DNA of 39,558 bases, taken from assembly GCA_900545665.1 (NCBI GenBank), contig UQZU01000019.1, positions 1-39,558 on the forward strand, given 5' to 3'. Within the stretch, counting starts at the first letter, position 1, and every line of letters begins with the position of its first letter. The position numbers were made by a program, and so were the translations under genes. The notes under the pieces are model-generated. The model saw only the letters and a program-made list of their open reading frames with translations. It was not told where the DNA came from and made no database searches. Below are positions 33,241 to 39,558 of the stretch, one piece after another. This DNA comes from an uncultured Collinsella sp. (lineage in GTDB: Bacteria; Actinomycetota; Coriobacteriia; Coriobacteriales; Coriobacteriaceae).

Positions 33241-34611
33241 ATGGCGTCTGCCGATCGTTCCACGTTGTTTATCAATGCGACCGTTCTGGACGGTTCGGAA
33301 CATATGGAGCCGCAGCCCGACACGGCCGTGGCCGTTGAGCGCGGTGTCATCACGTGGATGGGGCCCAGTGCTGTGGCGCAGGCGCCCGCGGGTGCCGAGG
33401 TTATCGACCTGGGCGGTGCGTATCTCATGCCCGGTCTCATCAATATGCACGTGCACCTGTGCGGCTCGGGCAAGCCTGTCTCGGCCGGCGATGCGGGCGC
33501 GCTGATGAAGAAGCTCGATAATCCCGTGGGGCGCGCCATCGTGCGCCATATTCTTAAGGGCAGCGCCCAACAACAACTGGCAAGTGGCGTGACCACGGTG
33601 CGCGGCGCGGGCGATCCGCTGTTTGCGGATCTTGCCGTGCGCGATGCTATCGATGCCGGCAAGTATCAAGGTCCTCGCCTGGTGGCGCCGGGAACGGGCG
33701 TCACGGTGCCGGGCGGCCATGGTGCGGGACTGTTCGCCCAGGTGGCCAACAGTCCCGCCGAGGCAGCCGAACAGGTGCGTGACCTGTATGCGCGTGGTGC
33801 CGACGTCATTAAGCTGTTCGTGACGGGCGGCGTGTTCGATGCGACCGAGGTGGGCGAGCCGGGCGTGCTGCGCATGCCGGTCGAGGTTGCCGCGGCGGCG
33901 TGCAAGGCTGCGCACGAGGTGAGTCTGCCGGTTATGGCCCATGTCGAGAGTACCGAGGGCGTGAAGGCCGCGCTTGAGGCCGGCGTTGACACGATTGAGC
34001 ACGGCGCTCCGTTGACGCCCGAGATTCTGGAGCTGTACCGTGGCGCCGCGGGCACGCAACTCGAGGGGCGTGCGCCCAGTGTTACCTGCACTATCAGCCC
34101 GGCGCTGCCGTTTGTATTGCTCGACCCGAAAAAGACCCATTCGACCGATACGCAAAAGAAGAACGGCGACATCGTGTGCTCGGGCATTATCGAGAGCGCC
34201 CGTGCGGCACTGGAAGCTGGCGTTAAGGTGGGCCTGGGCACGGACTCGAGCTGCCCGTTCGTGACGCAGTACGACATGTGGCGTGAGGTGGCCTATTTTG
34301 CCAAGTATGTCGGCGTGAGCAACGCCTTCGCACTGCATACGGCTACGCAAGTCAACGCCGAGCTGCTGGGGCTGGACGGCGAGACTGGCACGATCGAGTG
34401 CGGCAAGGCCGCCGATATCCTGGTGACGCGCGAGAACCCGCTCGATGACCTGTGCGCTCTGCGTGAGCCGATGCACGTGATGTGTCGCGGCGATCTGGTG
34501 TGCAAACTCAAGGTGAAGCGCATCCCCGAGGTGGATGCCGAGCTCGACGCGATTATGGCCATGCCAGCCGAAGCGCTGGCTGAGGAGCTGGCCCGCGACG
34601 GCGTGGCATAG
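33241..34611 (+). CDS. Amidohydrolase-family metal enzyme
   Basis: 456 residues with the amidohydrolase fold: an N-terminal beta-sandwich, then a TIM barrel. Metal ligands are visible as HVH in GLINMHVHLCGSG, the candidate carbamylated lysine in GADVIKLFVTGGV, histidines in PVMAHVEST and DTIEHGAPL, and aspartate in GLGTDSSCPF. The pattern is that of the imidazolonepropionase/prolidase-like branch, which hydrolyses C-N bonds in cyclic amides, ureas or dipeptides. The substrate cannot be told from sequence or neighbours. No hut genes are present, so histidine degradation is not supported. I chose the ATG at 33241, with GGGAGGAG upstream, over an ATG at 33211. Confidence 0.88.
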   Translation: MASADRSTLFINATVLDGSEHMEPQPDTAVAVERGVITWMGPSAVAQAPAGAEVIDLGGAYLMPGLINMHVHLCGSGKPVSAGDAGALMKKLDNPVGRAIVRHILKGSAQQQLASGVTTVRGAGDPLFADLAVRDAIDAGKYQGPRLVAPGTGVTVPGGHGAGLFAQVANSPAEAAEQVRDLYARGADVIKLFVTGGVFDATEVGEPGVLRMPVEVAAAACKAAHEVSLPVMAHVESTEGVKAALEAGVDTIEHGAPLTPEILELYRGAAGTQLEGRAPSVTCTISPALPFVLLDPKKTHSTDTQKKNGDIVCSGIIESARAALEAGVKVGLGTDSSCPFVTQYDMWREVAYFAKYVGVSNAFALHTATQVNAELLGLDGETGTIECGKAADILVTRENPLDDLCALREPMHVMCRGDLVCKLKVKRIPEVDAELDAIMAMPAEALAEELARDGVA

Positions 34612-34614
34612 GTG

Positions 34615-34639
34615 TGACAAAGGGGCAATCCCTTTGTCA
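34615..34639. repeat. Short perfect hairpin TGACAAAGGG
   Basis: TGACAAAGGG (34615-34624) and CCCTTTGTCA (34630-34639) pair perfectly around GCAAT, three bases after the amidohydrolase stop. It may be part of the termination signal or another small palindromic repeat. Confidence 0.7.
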
Positions 34640-34646
34640 TAATCAA

Positions 34647-34681
34647 AAAAGCCGAGGTCTCAGTGCGAGGCCTCGGCTTTT
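34647..34681. terminator. Bidirectional terminator between converging genes
   Basis: AAAAGCCGAGG (34647-34657) pairs with CCTCGGCTTTT (34671-34681). The A-tract and T-tract flank both sides, so it serves the amidohydrolase on the plus strand and the zinc-ribbon gene on the minus strand. Confidence 0.9.
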
Positions 34682-34702
34682 ATTTGTCCCATGGTATGGC
34701 GG

Positions 34703-35176
34703 CTAGGAGCGCGTCTCCATCTTGGCGTGGCATTTGGGGCAGGTGACGCGGATTTTGCCCTTGCCCTTGGGGACGGAGAGCATCTGGCCGCAGTTGGGGC
34801 ACTTGAGATAGGCCATGGTCTTGCGGCCCTTCCACATCTTCTTGGCTGTGCGCTTGGCACGTTCAAAGTCTTCCTTGCTAGTACCGGCTGCGCGCGAGGC
34901 GTTGGCCGCTGCAGCTCCGCCGCCCAAGCTGGCTACAAACTTGCCCAAGCCGGGTACGTTTGCAGTCGCGGCGACAAAGGCCTCGTTCTCCTTGCGACGT
35001 GCGTCGATATTTTTGGACAGGCCGCGCAGCACGCCAATCACGATTACGGCGATGGCAATCCAACTGAGGCACTGGATGCGGGCTATCGATCCGATCATCG
35101 CGATGACGATGCCGGCAAAACCCATCACGATGGTGAGTTCATCGGCACCATTGCGACCCTTCATAAAGTCATTCAT
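34703..35176 (-). CDS. Membrane protein with C-terminal zinc ribbon
   Basis: 157 residues. Two membrane helices lie near the N-terminus (LTIVMGFAGIVIAMIGSIA and CLSWIAIAVIVIGVLRGL). A charged Ala-rich linker follows, and then a zinc ribbon at the C-terminus with CPNCG and CPKCH (~residues 126-150), probably cytoplasmic. It resembles small zinc-ribbon membrane proteins common in coriobacteria that have no assigned function. AAAGG lies 8 bases before the ATG. It follows csoR at ~150 bases, with a palindrome between, so co-transcription is uncertain. Confidence 0.8.
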   Translation of the reverse strand: MNDFMKGRNGADELTIVMGFAGIVIAMIGSIARIQCLSWIAIAVIVIGVLRGLSKNIDARRKENEAFVAATANVPGLGKFVASLGGGAAAANASRAAGTSKEDFERAKRTAKKMWKGRKTMAYLKCPNCGQMLSVPKGKGKIRVTCPKCHAKMETRS

Positions 35177-35231
35177 GCAAATTGCCTTTCATTCGATATA
35201 CCGCACGCCTTTATACCCGATTTAGAGCAAG

Positions 35232-35278
35232 GGGGACAGGTTAATTTGCACCAATGTGGTGCAAATTAACCTGTCCCC
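35232..35278. repeat. Perfect 22-bp inverted repeat, GGGGACAGG...GCACCA type
   Basis: GGGGACAGGTTAATTTGCAC followed by CA (35232-35253) is repeated exactly in inverted form at 35257-35278, with only ATG between. It shares its words with the nested palindrome at 1786-1852. Confidence 0.92.
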
Positions 35279-35323
35279 GGAATACCAAGACGATGCAAAG
35301 AAGTCTGTCCCCAATGTCCCCAA

Positions 35324-35596
35324 TTACTTGGAGAGCTTGTCGACGACGCGTTCGATCTCGGCGAGCTTGGCGGCTTTGAGGTCTTCGTCGCCCGATTCGA
35401 TTGCCGAAGTCACGCAGCCCTCGATATGCGCCTTGAGCACGTCGGCGTTGATGCGCGCAATGAGCGCCTGTGTGGCCATGAGCTGCGTGGAAATATCGAC
35501 GCAATAGCGGTCCTCATCGACCATCCGCAAGATGCCGTCAATCTGGCCGCGTGCCGTCTTGAGCATGCGGGTCACCGATTTGTGGTCTGCCATCAT
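35324..35596 (-). CDS. csoR: Copper-sensing repressor CsoR
   Basis: 90 residues, the usual size. The all-helical DUF156 fold reads SVTRMLKTARGQIDGILRMVDEDRYCVDISTQ. The Cu(I) ligands are present as C32, H57 (KAHIEG) and C61, with the same spacing as C36-H61-C65 of M. tuberculosis CsoR. Copper binding releases it from DNA. A matching box lies in the copA promoter (38502-38518). The start at 35596 has GAGGA upstream. A second ATG follows directly (MMADHK), so the start could be one codon later. It is separated from copZ by a palindromic repeat. Confidence 0.95.
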   Translation of the reverse strand: MMADHKSVTRMLKTARGQIDGILRMVDEDRYCVDISTQLMATQALIARINADVLKAHIEGCVTSAIESGDEDLKAAKLAEIERVVDKLSK

Positions 35597-35638
35597 GGCG
35601 GGTCCTCGTTTCTGGTCGATCTTCCGGATGCCCCCGTC

Positions 35639-35705
35639 AGTTGCGGTGAAATACGGACCGTTTAAAGGCCTAGGGCGGCTCAACAGTCCGTATTTCACCG
35701 CAACT
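35639..35705. repeat. Intergenic palindrome, AGTTGCGGTGAAATA type (copy 3)
   Basis: AGTTGCGGTGAAATA and TATTTCACCGCAACT are perfect arms, continued by CGGAC/GTCCG. Where copy 1 has an A-C mismatch, this copy has a C-G pair, which suggests pairing is maintained. It splits copZ from csoR. Confidence 0.9.
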
Positions 35706-35731
35706 TCTGAGGATTGAGTAGGCAGCGACTG

Positions 35732-35953
35732 CTATGCGGCGGTCACCGAAAGGGCGTGGAACTTCTCGCCGGCGCCCTCGACGGCGGCAGCGAGCTGCTC
35801 AGCGGTCACGGTGTCGGCGCACTCCACCTGTACGGTCTGAGTCTCGTGATCGGCATCGGCGGCGGTCACGCCGGCAACGTTGAGCAGCGCGGTCTCGACG
35901 GTGGCATCGCAATGGCCGCACATGAGGCCGGAAGTCTTGATTGTGAAACGCAT
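35732..35953 (-). CDS. copZ: Copper chaperone (HMA domain), CopZ-like
   Basis: 73 residues, a single heavy-metal-associated domain: MRFTIKTSGLMCGHCDATVETAL with metal ligands C12 and C15 (CGHC), then the beta-alpha-beta pattern VAGVTAADADHETQTVQVEC. The usual M-T/H-C-x-x-C start is LMCGHC here. It should carry Cu(I) to CopA. AGAGAGGAA lies upstream of the ATG at 35953. A GTG-started upstream extension through the hairpin at 35984-36067 is possible but less likely. Confidence 0.9.
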   Translation of the reverse strand: MRFTIKTSGLMCGHCDATVETALLNVAGVTAADADHETQTVQVECADTVTAEQLAAAVEGAGEKFHALSVTAA

Positions 35954-35983
35954 GGATATTCCTCTCTGTTGTGTCGGCTTTCC

Positions 35984-36067
35984 CAGGCACCCGACCTTGA
36001 CCTTCAAGCCTTCGCTCGCGTACCAAAGTACGCGTCGCTCTTCTTTCAGGTCAATCTCGGGCACCTG
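35984..36067. other. 84-nt two-part hairpin between copA and copZ
   Basis: CAGGCACCCGACCTTGACCT (35984-36003) pairs with AGGTCAATCTCGGGCACCTG (36048-36067) at 18 of 20 positions, counting G-U pairs on the minus-strand transcript. Inside, CGCGTAC (36017-36023) pairs with GTACGCG (36028-36034) around a 4-base loop. It lies in the mRNA between copA and copZ. It could stabilise, process or attenuate that transcript, or be a repeat element. Confidence 0.7.
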
Positions 36068-36100
36068 GAAAACCCGTTCTAAATGGACGTAATGGTGAGC

Positions 36101-38443
36101 CTATTTTGCCACTTTTGGCTTAAAGGATTTTAAGCGCAGCGCGTTGCTTACGACGCATACGCTCGACAGGCTCATGGCCGCGGCGCCAAACATCGGCGAG
36201 AGCTGCCAACCGGTGAGGGGGAAGAACACGCCCGCCGCCAGCGGAATGCCGATGCCGTTGTAGAACAGCGCCCAGAACAGGTCCTGCTTGATGTTGCGAA
36301 TTGTGGCGCGCGACAGCTCGATGGCACGGGCGACGTCCATGAGGTCGCTGCGCATGAGAACCACATCTGCCCCTTCTTTGGCGATGTCGGCGCCGGTACC
36401 GATGGCAAGGCCCACGTCGGCGCGCGCCAGGGCGGGGGAGTCGTTGATGCCGTCGCCCACCATGGCGACCTTGCTGCCCGCATCCTGCAGCTCGCGCACG
36501 TGGCGTTCCTTGTCGGCGGGGAGGACGTCGGCGATGACCTGCTCGCTGCTCAGTCCCACGCGGCGGGCGATCGCTTCGGCTGTCACGCGGTTGTCGCCGG
36601 TGAGCATGCGCACGTCGACGCCAAGCGAGCGCAGTGCGGCGATGGCCCCGGCGCTCGTCTCCTTGACCTCGTCCGCCACGGCGATGGTGCCGACAAGCTC
36701 GCTGTTCTTGGCAAAGAACAGCGGCGTCTTGCCCTCGGCCGCGAACTGTTCGGCAAGGCCGGCGGGAACCTTCACGCCCAGCTCGTTCATCAGACGCACG
36801 TTGCCGGCGGCGATGACATTCTGCCCCTCGCGTGCCGTAACGCCTCGCCCGGGCACGGCGGCAAAGTCCTCGACCATGCGTGCGACGATTCCGCGCGCCT
36901 CGCACTCGGCCATAATCGCCTCGGCCAGCGGGTGCTCGCTTGAGCGCTCCAGCGCAGCGGCCAGCTTGAGCAGCGCCTTTTCGCTCATGGCGGGCGATCC
37001 GTCGGCACGCGTGGCTACCACGATATCGGTCACGGCAGGCTTGCCGCGAGTGACCGTTCCCGTCTTATCGAGCACCACGGTGCCCACGCTGCGCAGGTTC
37101 TCCAGCGCCTCGGCGCTCTTGAACAGAATGCCCATCTCGGCGCCCTTGCCGGTGCCGACCATAATGGCGACGGGCGTGGCCAGACCCAATGCGCACGGAC
37201 AGCTGATCACCAGCACGGCCACGGCGGAGGTGAGCGCCTCGTTTATGCTGCTGGTCAGTGCCATCCACGCCGCAAAGGTCACAGCCGAGATCACGAACAC
37301 CACGGGCACGAACACGCCGGCGACTTTGTCGGCCATGCGGGCGATAGGCGCCTTGGTGGCGTTGGCGTCCTCGACGAGCTGGATAATCTTGGCGAGCGAC
37401 GTGTCGGCGCCCACGCGTGTGGCACGGAAGGTAAACGAGCCGGTGCGGTTGACAGTGGCGGCGTTGACGGTGTCGCCGGCGGTCTTTTCCACGGGGATGG
37501 ACTCGCCGGTGAGCGCGCTCTCGTCCACGGCCGAGCTGCCCTCGAGCACCACGCCATCGACAGGGATGGACTCGCCGGGGCGCATGCGCAGGACTTGGCC
37601 GGGAAGGATGGCGTCGACATCGACGGTGGTTTCGGTGCCGTCGTCGGCAACGACGGTCGCGGTCTTGGGTGCCAAGTCGATGAGCGCCTCGATAGCGCCG
37701 CCGGTCTTGGACTTGCTGCGCGTCTCGAGGTATTTGCCCACGGTGACGAGCGACAGAATCGTGCCGGCGCTCTCAAAATACAGATTGTCCATGCTTGTCA
37801 TCATTGCCTCGTGCACCTGACCCGCGGCTAGCTGGTCGGCCATGATGAACATGGCGTAGAGCGACCAGGCGACGGAAGCGGTCGCGCCCACGGCAATAAG
37901 GGCGTCCATGGTGGGCGCGCCGTGCGCGAGCGATTTAAACCCGTTGATAAAGTACGCGTCGTTGACATAGACGATGGGGATGAGCAGGACGAGCTCGGTG
38001 AGGGCGAGCGTCATGCTATGGGTATGGTCGGTGAAAATGCCGGGCAGCGGCCAACCGAGCATGTGCCCCATGCCTATGTAGAACAGTGGGATGAGGAATA
38101 CGATCGAGATGATGAGGCGGGTGCGCATGGCAGAGGCGGCGGCCTCCAACTTTTTGGTCGGCGACTCCATATGGGCGGCGCCGGACCTGACTTGTGTGCT
38201 GCCGTTTGAGCCGGCGGCACCGGTGCCTGCGTCGACGGGTGAGGCCGAGTAGCCCGCGTGGTCGACGGCGGTGCAGATATCGTCGGGGGAGACCTGCGCG
38301 GGGTCGTAGTCGACCATCATGGAACCGGCGAGTAGGTTGACGGCGACGCTTTGGACGCCGTCGAGCTTGCTCACGGCACGGTCCACGTGCGCCTGGCAGG
38401 CGGCGCATGTCATGCCGCCTACGTCGAACTTATCTTGAGCCAT
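36101..38443 (-). CDS. copA: Copper-exporting P1B-type ATPase CopA
   Basis: 780 residues. It has one N-terminal heavy-metal domain (DVGGMTCAACQAHVD, C13/C16), a linker, and eight membrane helices, with the ion motif CPC in VISCPCALGLATPVA. The actuator loop is LTGESIPVEK, the phosphorylation motif DKTGT, HP in SSEHPLAEA, and nucleotide/hinge motifs GDGINDSPALA. The CPC pattern marks Cu(I) export. AAAGGAG lies 6 bases before the ATG. It heads copA-copZ-csoR, under a promoter with a CsoR-type box. Confidence 0.97.
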   Translation of the reverse strand: MAQDKFDVGGMTCAACQAHVDRAVSKLDGVQSVAVNLLAGSMMVDYDPAQVSPDDICTAVDHAGYSASPVDAGTGAAGSNGSTQVRSGAAHMESPTKKLEAAASAMRTRLIISIVFLIPLFYIGMGHMLGWPLPGIFTDHTHSMTLALTELVLLIPIVYVNDAYFINGFKSLAHGAPTMDALIAVGATASVAWSLYAMFIMADQLAAGQVHEAMMTSMDNLYFESAGTILSLVTVGKYLETRSKSKTGGAIEALIDLAPKTATVVADDGTETTVDVDAILPGQVLRMRPGESIPVDGVVLEGSSAVDESALTGESIPVEKTAGDTVNAATVNRTGSFTFRATRVGADTSLAKIIQLVEDANATKAPIARMADKVAGVFVPVVFVISAVTFAAWMALTSSINEALTSAVAVLVISCPCALGLATPVAIMVGTGKGAEMGILFKSAEALENLRSVGTVVLDKTGTVTRGKPAVTDIVVATRADGSPAMSEKALLKLAAALERSSEHPLAEAIMAECEARGIVARMVEDFAAVPGRGVTAREGQNVIAAGNVRLMNELGVKVPAGLAEQFAAEGKTPLFFAKNSELVGTIAVADEVKETSAGAIAALRSLGVDVRMLTGDNRVTAEAIARRVGLSSEQVIADVLPADKERHVRELQDAGSKVAMVGDGINDSPALARADVGLAIGTGADIAKEGADVVLMRSDLMDVARAIELSRATIRNIKQDLFWALFYNGIGIPLAAGVFFPLTGWQLSPMFGAAAMSLSSVCVVSNALRLKSFKPKVAK

Positions 38444-38490
38444 GGCTTCTCCTTTCTGTGGTTCGGTGTTGAAATTGTTAACCTGCCGAT

Positions 38491-38521
38491 ACTATACACC
38501 CATACCCCCTGGGGGTGTCCA
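38491..38521 (-). promoter_or_regulatory. copA promoter with CsoR-type box inside
   Basis: On the minus strand, -35 TGGACA (38516-38521) and -10 TATAGT (38491-38496) are 19 bases apart. Between them, overlapping the -35, lies ATACCCCCTGGGGGTGT (38502-38518), a G/C-tract dyad like known CsoR sites. A repressor bound there would block polymerase. Confidence 0.72.
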
Positions 38522-38593
38522 GTACAGAAAGAAATGTATGACATTCTGTTATTGGTCGAGGTGATAGCCAGGTCGGCGGACCGTAGCCGGTCT

Positions 38594-38897
38594 AATGTCT
38601 CAATCTGTAACAACTAGACCCGTTTTTGTCGATTAACTGTTACATATCGAGACATTACATCGAGCCACAACCTAACGTCTCAATCTGTAACATCTGGGGA
38701 CTGTTTTGCCTGCTAGATGTTACAGATCGAGACAAACCATTCGAGGGTAACCTGAACATCTCGATCTGTAACAGCAAGACCGATATTTGGGTCCTAGTTG
38801 TTACAGATTGAGATGTTGTCTCGCGGGGCTGGGGTTTTGTCTCGATCTGTAACAACTAGACCGGTTTTTGGGTTCTAACTGTTACAGATCAAGACAA
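38594..38897. repeat. Array of four GTCTCRATCTGTAAC palindromes with ~20-bp spacers
   Basis: Units lie at 38594-38656, 38676-38734, 38755-38817 and 38838-38897, giving start-to-start periods of 82, 79 and 83 bp. Each has a left arm of the type GTCTC(A/G)ATCTGTAACA and a right arm TGTTACAGAT(C/T)GAGAC, with small changes. Loops are 25-30 bases. Three begin with variants of ACTAGACC(C/G)G...TTTTTG. The second has GGGGACTGTTTTGCCTGC. The ~20-bp spacers are unrelated. The array fills the gap between copA and the gene at 38938. Confidence 0.93.
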
Positions 38898-38937
38898 TTG
38901 CCGGGGTGGGGTCCCGTCACGGCAAGACGCCCGCTGC

Positions 38938-39525
38938 TTAGATGCAGAATCCAGGAATCACGCAGGTTCGCTTGTTTGGCTTGTCCGCAGGCGTTGCGTA
39001 CGTAAAGGCGTCGCCGTCGTGGCCCACACGGTTTATGTAGAGCGTGCCTTCGGTCTCCGATGAGTCGGGGCTCACCGTGCGCTCCCACCAGCAGGTGTCC
39101 TTGCCCTTCCACTGGCGAACCAACGTCTCGTTCGTGGTATACGGACTTACCTTGAGCTCGCGGAAGAGTTGGTACTCCTTGCCCTCGCCGTTATAGATGT
39201 CGGCCAGGTAGTGAAAGCCTTCGGTAAACGAATCGGGCGGTTGCGTACCGCACAGCTCGACCATGGCGGGCAGCCAAAGGGTTGCGGGCAACTCGCTCAG
39301 GCACGATGCGCTTCTGGCGGCGCCAACGTTATTCGAGATCTTTTTGACAGATTTGATGAGTGCGCGCAGCTCGTTGGGCAGCAGCTTAAGGCCGTCGCTA
39401 TCGAGCCATTCCCGCAGCTCGCAATCTGCCCAGCCGGCGCTCGGCGGTTGGGCCGCGGCATCGCGCTCGGCAATACCCGCGTCGAACATAAACGTCAGCC
39501 CGGCCTTGCCCGTACCGTCTAGAAG
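38938..39525 (-). CDS. DUF6273-type protein, 5' end missing at contig edge
   Basis: About 195 residues remain, with no genuine start codon. The block WADCELREWLDSDGLKLLPNE followed by LRALIKSVKK, the later CWWERTVSP and the C-terminal CVIPGFCI are typical of DUF6273 domains, found in gut bacterial surface or secreted proteins of unknown role. The N-terminal part lies beyond the window. An apparent start reading MYKRQ comes entirely from adapter sequence (39526-39540) and is not part of the gene. The nearest upstream ribosome site cannot be seen. Confidence 0.82.
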   Translation of the reverse strand, partial: LLDGTGKAGLTFMFDAGIAERDAAAQPPSAGWADCELREWLDSDGLKLLPNELRALIKSVKKISNNVGAARSASCLSELPATLWLPAMVELCGTQPPDSFTEGFHYLADIYNGEGKEYQLFRELKVSPYTTNETLVRQWKGKDTCWWERTVSPDSSETEGTLYINRVGHDGDAFTYATPADKPNKRTCVIPGFCI

Positions 39526-39558
39526 CTGTCTCTTATACACATCTCCGAGCCCACGAGA
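39526..39558. other. Nextera sequencing adapter left in the assembly
   Basis: The last 33 bases begin CTGTCTCTTATACACATCT, the Tn5 mosaic-end complement used in Illumina Nextera libraries, and continue CCGAGCCCACGAGA, the rest of the same adapter. It is not genomic. Confidence 0.98.

Noticed and set aside
38351..38617. Short plus-strand frame upstream of copA
   Set aside because: It overlaps the copA start, the promoter and the CsoR box on the opposite strand, and has no ribosome site.
38594..38897. CRISPR array
   Set aside because: The repeating units are 60-bp palindromes with variable loops and the spacers are only ~20 bp. No cas genes are present, and the same unit occurs singly elsewhere in the window.

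Overview
The window looks like a 39.5 kb contig from a high-GC gut actinobacterium of the class Coriobacteriia, most likely a Collinsella species. This is an inference. It rests on the GC-rich codon use, the tandem split transketolase, actinobacterial-type RF2 and L31, and the dense GGGGAC-type intergenic palindromes that I associate with Collinsella. Both ends look like assembly breaks. The left end stops inside an IS30-family transposase. The right end carries 33 bases of Nextera sequencing adapter (39526-39558), so genomic sequence ends at 39525.

Layout. 1-1103: IS30-type element beside a perfect 36-bp palindrome. 1169-6009: rpmE with a probable structured leader, then secA-prfB. 6134-9127: a YitT-family membrane protein and a two-gene transketolase. 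9128-9549: a 420-bp gap packed with hairpins, including a ~150-nt candidate structured RNA. 9550-13948: ftsE-ftsX and rnr. 14125-15416: a serine recombinase and a VanZ-like membrane protein. 15547-20064: a muramic-acid recycling locus (murR, murQ, murP, mupG). 20157-21123: an ArsC/Spx-like protein, a three-unit palindromic repeat and an unknown protein. 21400-21567: tRNA-Gln and tRNA-Glu. 21662-23981: a TPR protein overlapping smpB, then a flavin-reductase-like protein and a 47-residue rubredoxin. 24135-25391: mntH on the minus strand. 25754-31938: gltB-gltD. 32291-34611: an unknown protein and an amidohydrolase. 34703-38443, minus strand: zinc-ribbon membrane protein, csoR, copZ and copA, with a CsoR-type box inside the copA promoter. 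38594-38897: a regular array of four palindromic repeats. 38938-39525: a truncated DUF6273 protein.

How the genes work together. Most of the window is housekeeping: protein export (SecA), translation termination and rescue (RF2, SmpB, RNase R), division (FtsEX), pentose phosphate and nitrogen assimilation (transketolase, GOGAT). The MurNAc locus reads as a complete route: MurP imports and phosphorylates muramyl sugars, MupG splits the phospho-disaccharide, MurQ removes the lactyl ether, and MurR senses the pathway. The copper module is also complete: CsoR sensor, CopZ chaperone, CopA exporter.

The most unusual content lies between the genes. At least seven kinds of palindromic repeat fill the intergenic gaps. 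Their arms differ, but most carry a GGGGAC/GGGAC core next to a T-rich stretch. One kind forms a four-unit array with 79-83 bp periodicity. Two further long hairpins (9310-9460 and 35984-36067) could be structured RNAs. I could not search databases, so whether these are known, conserved or mobile is left open.
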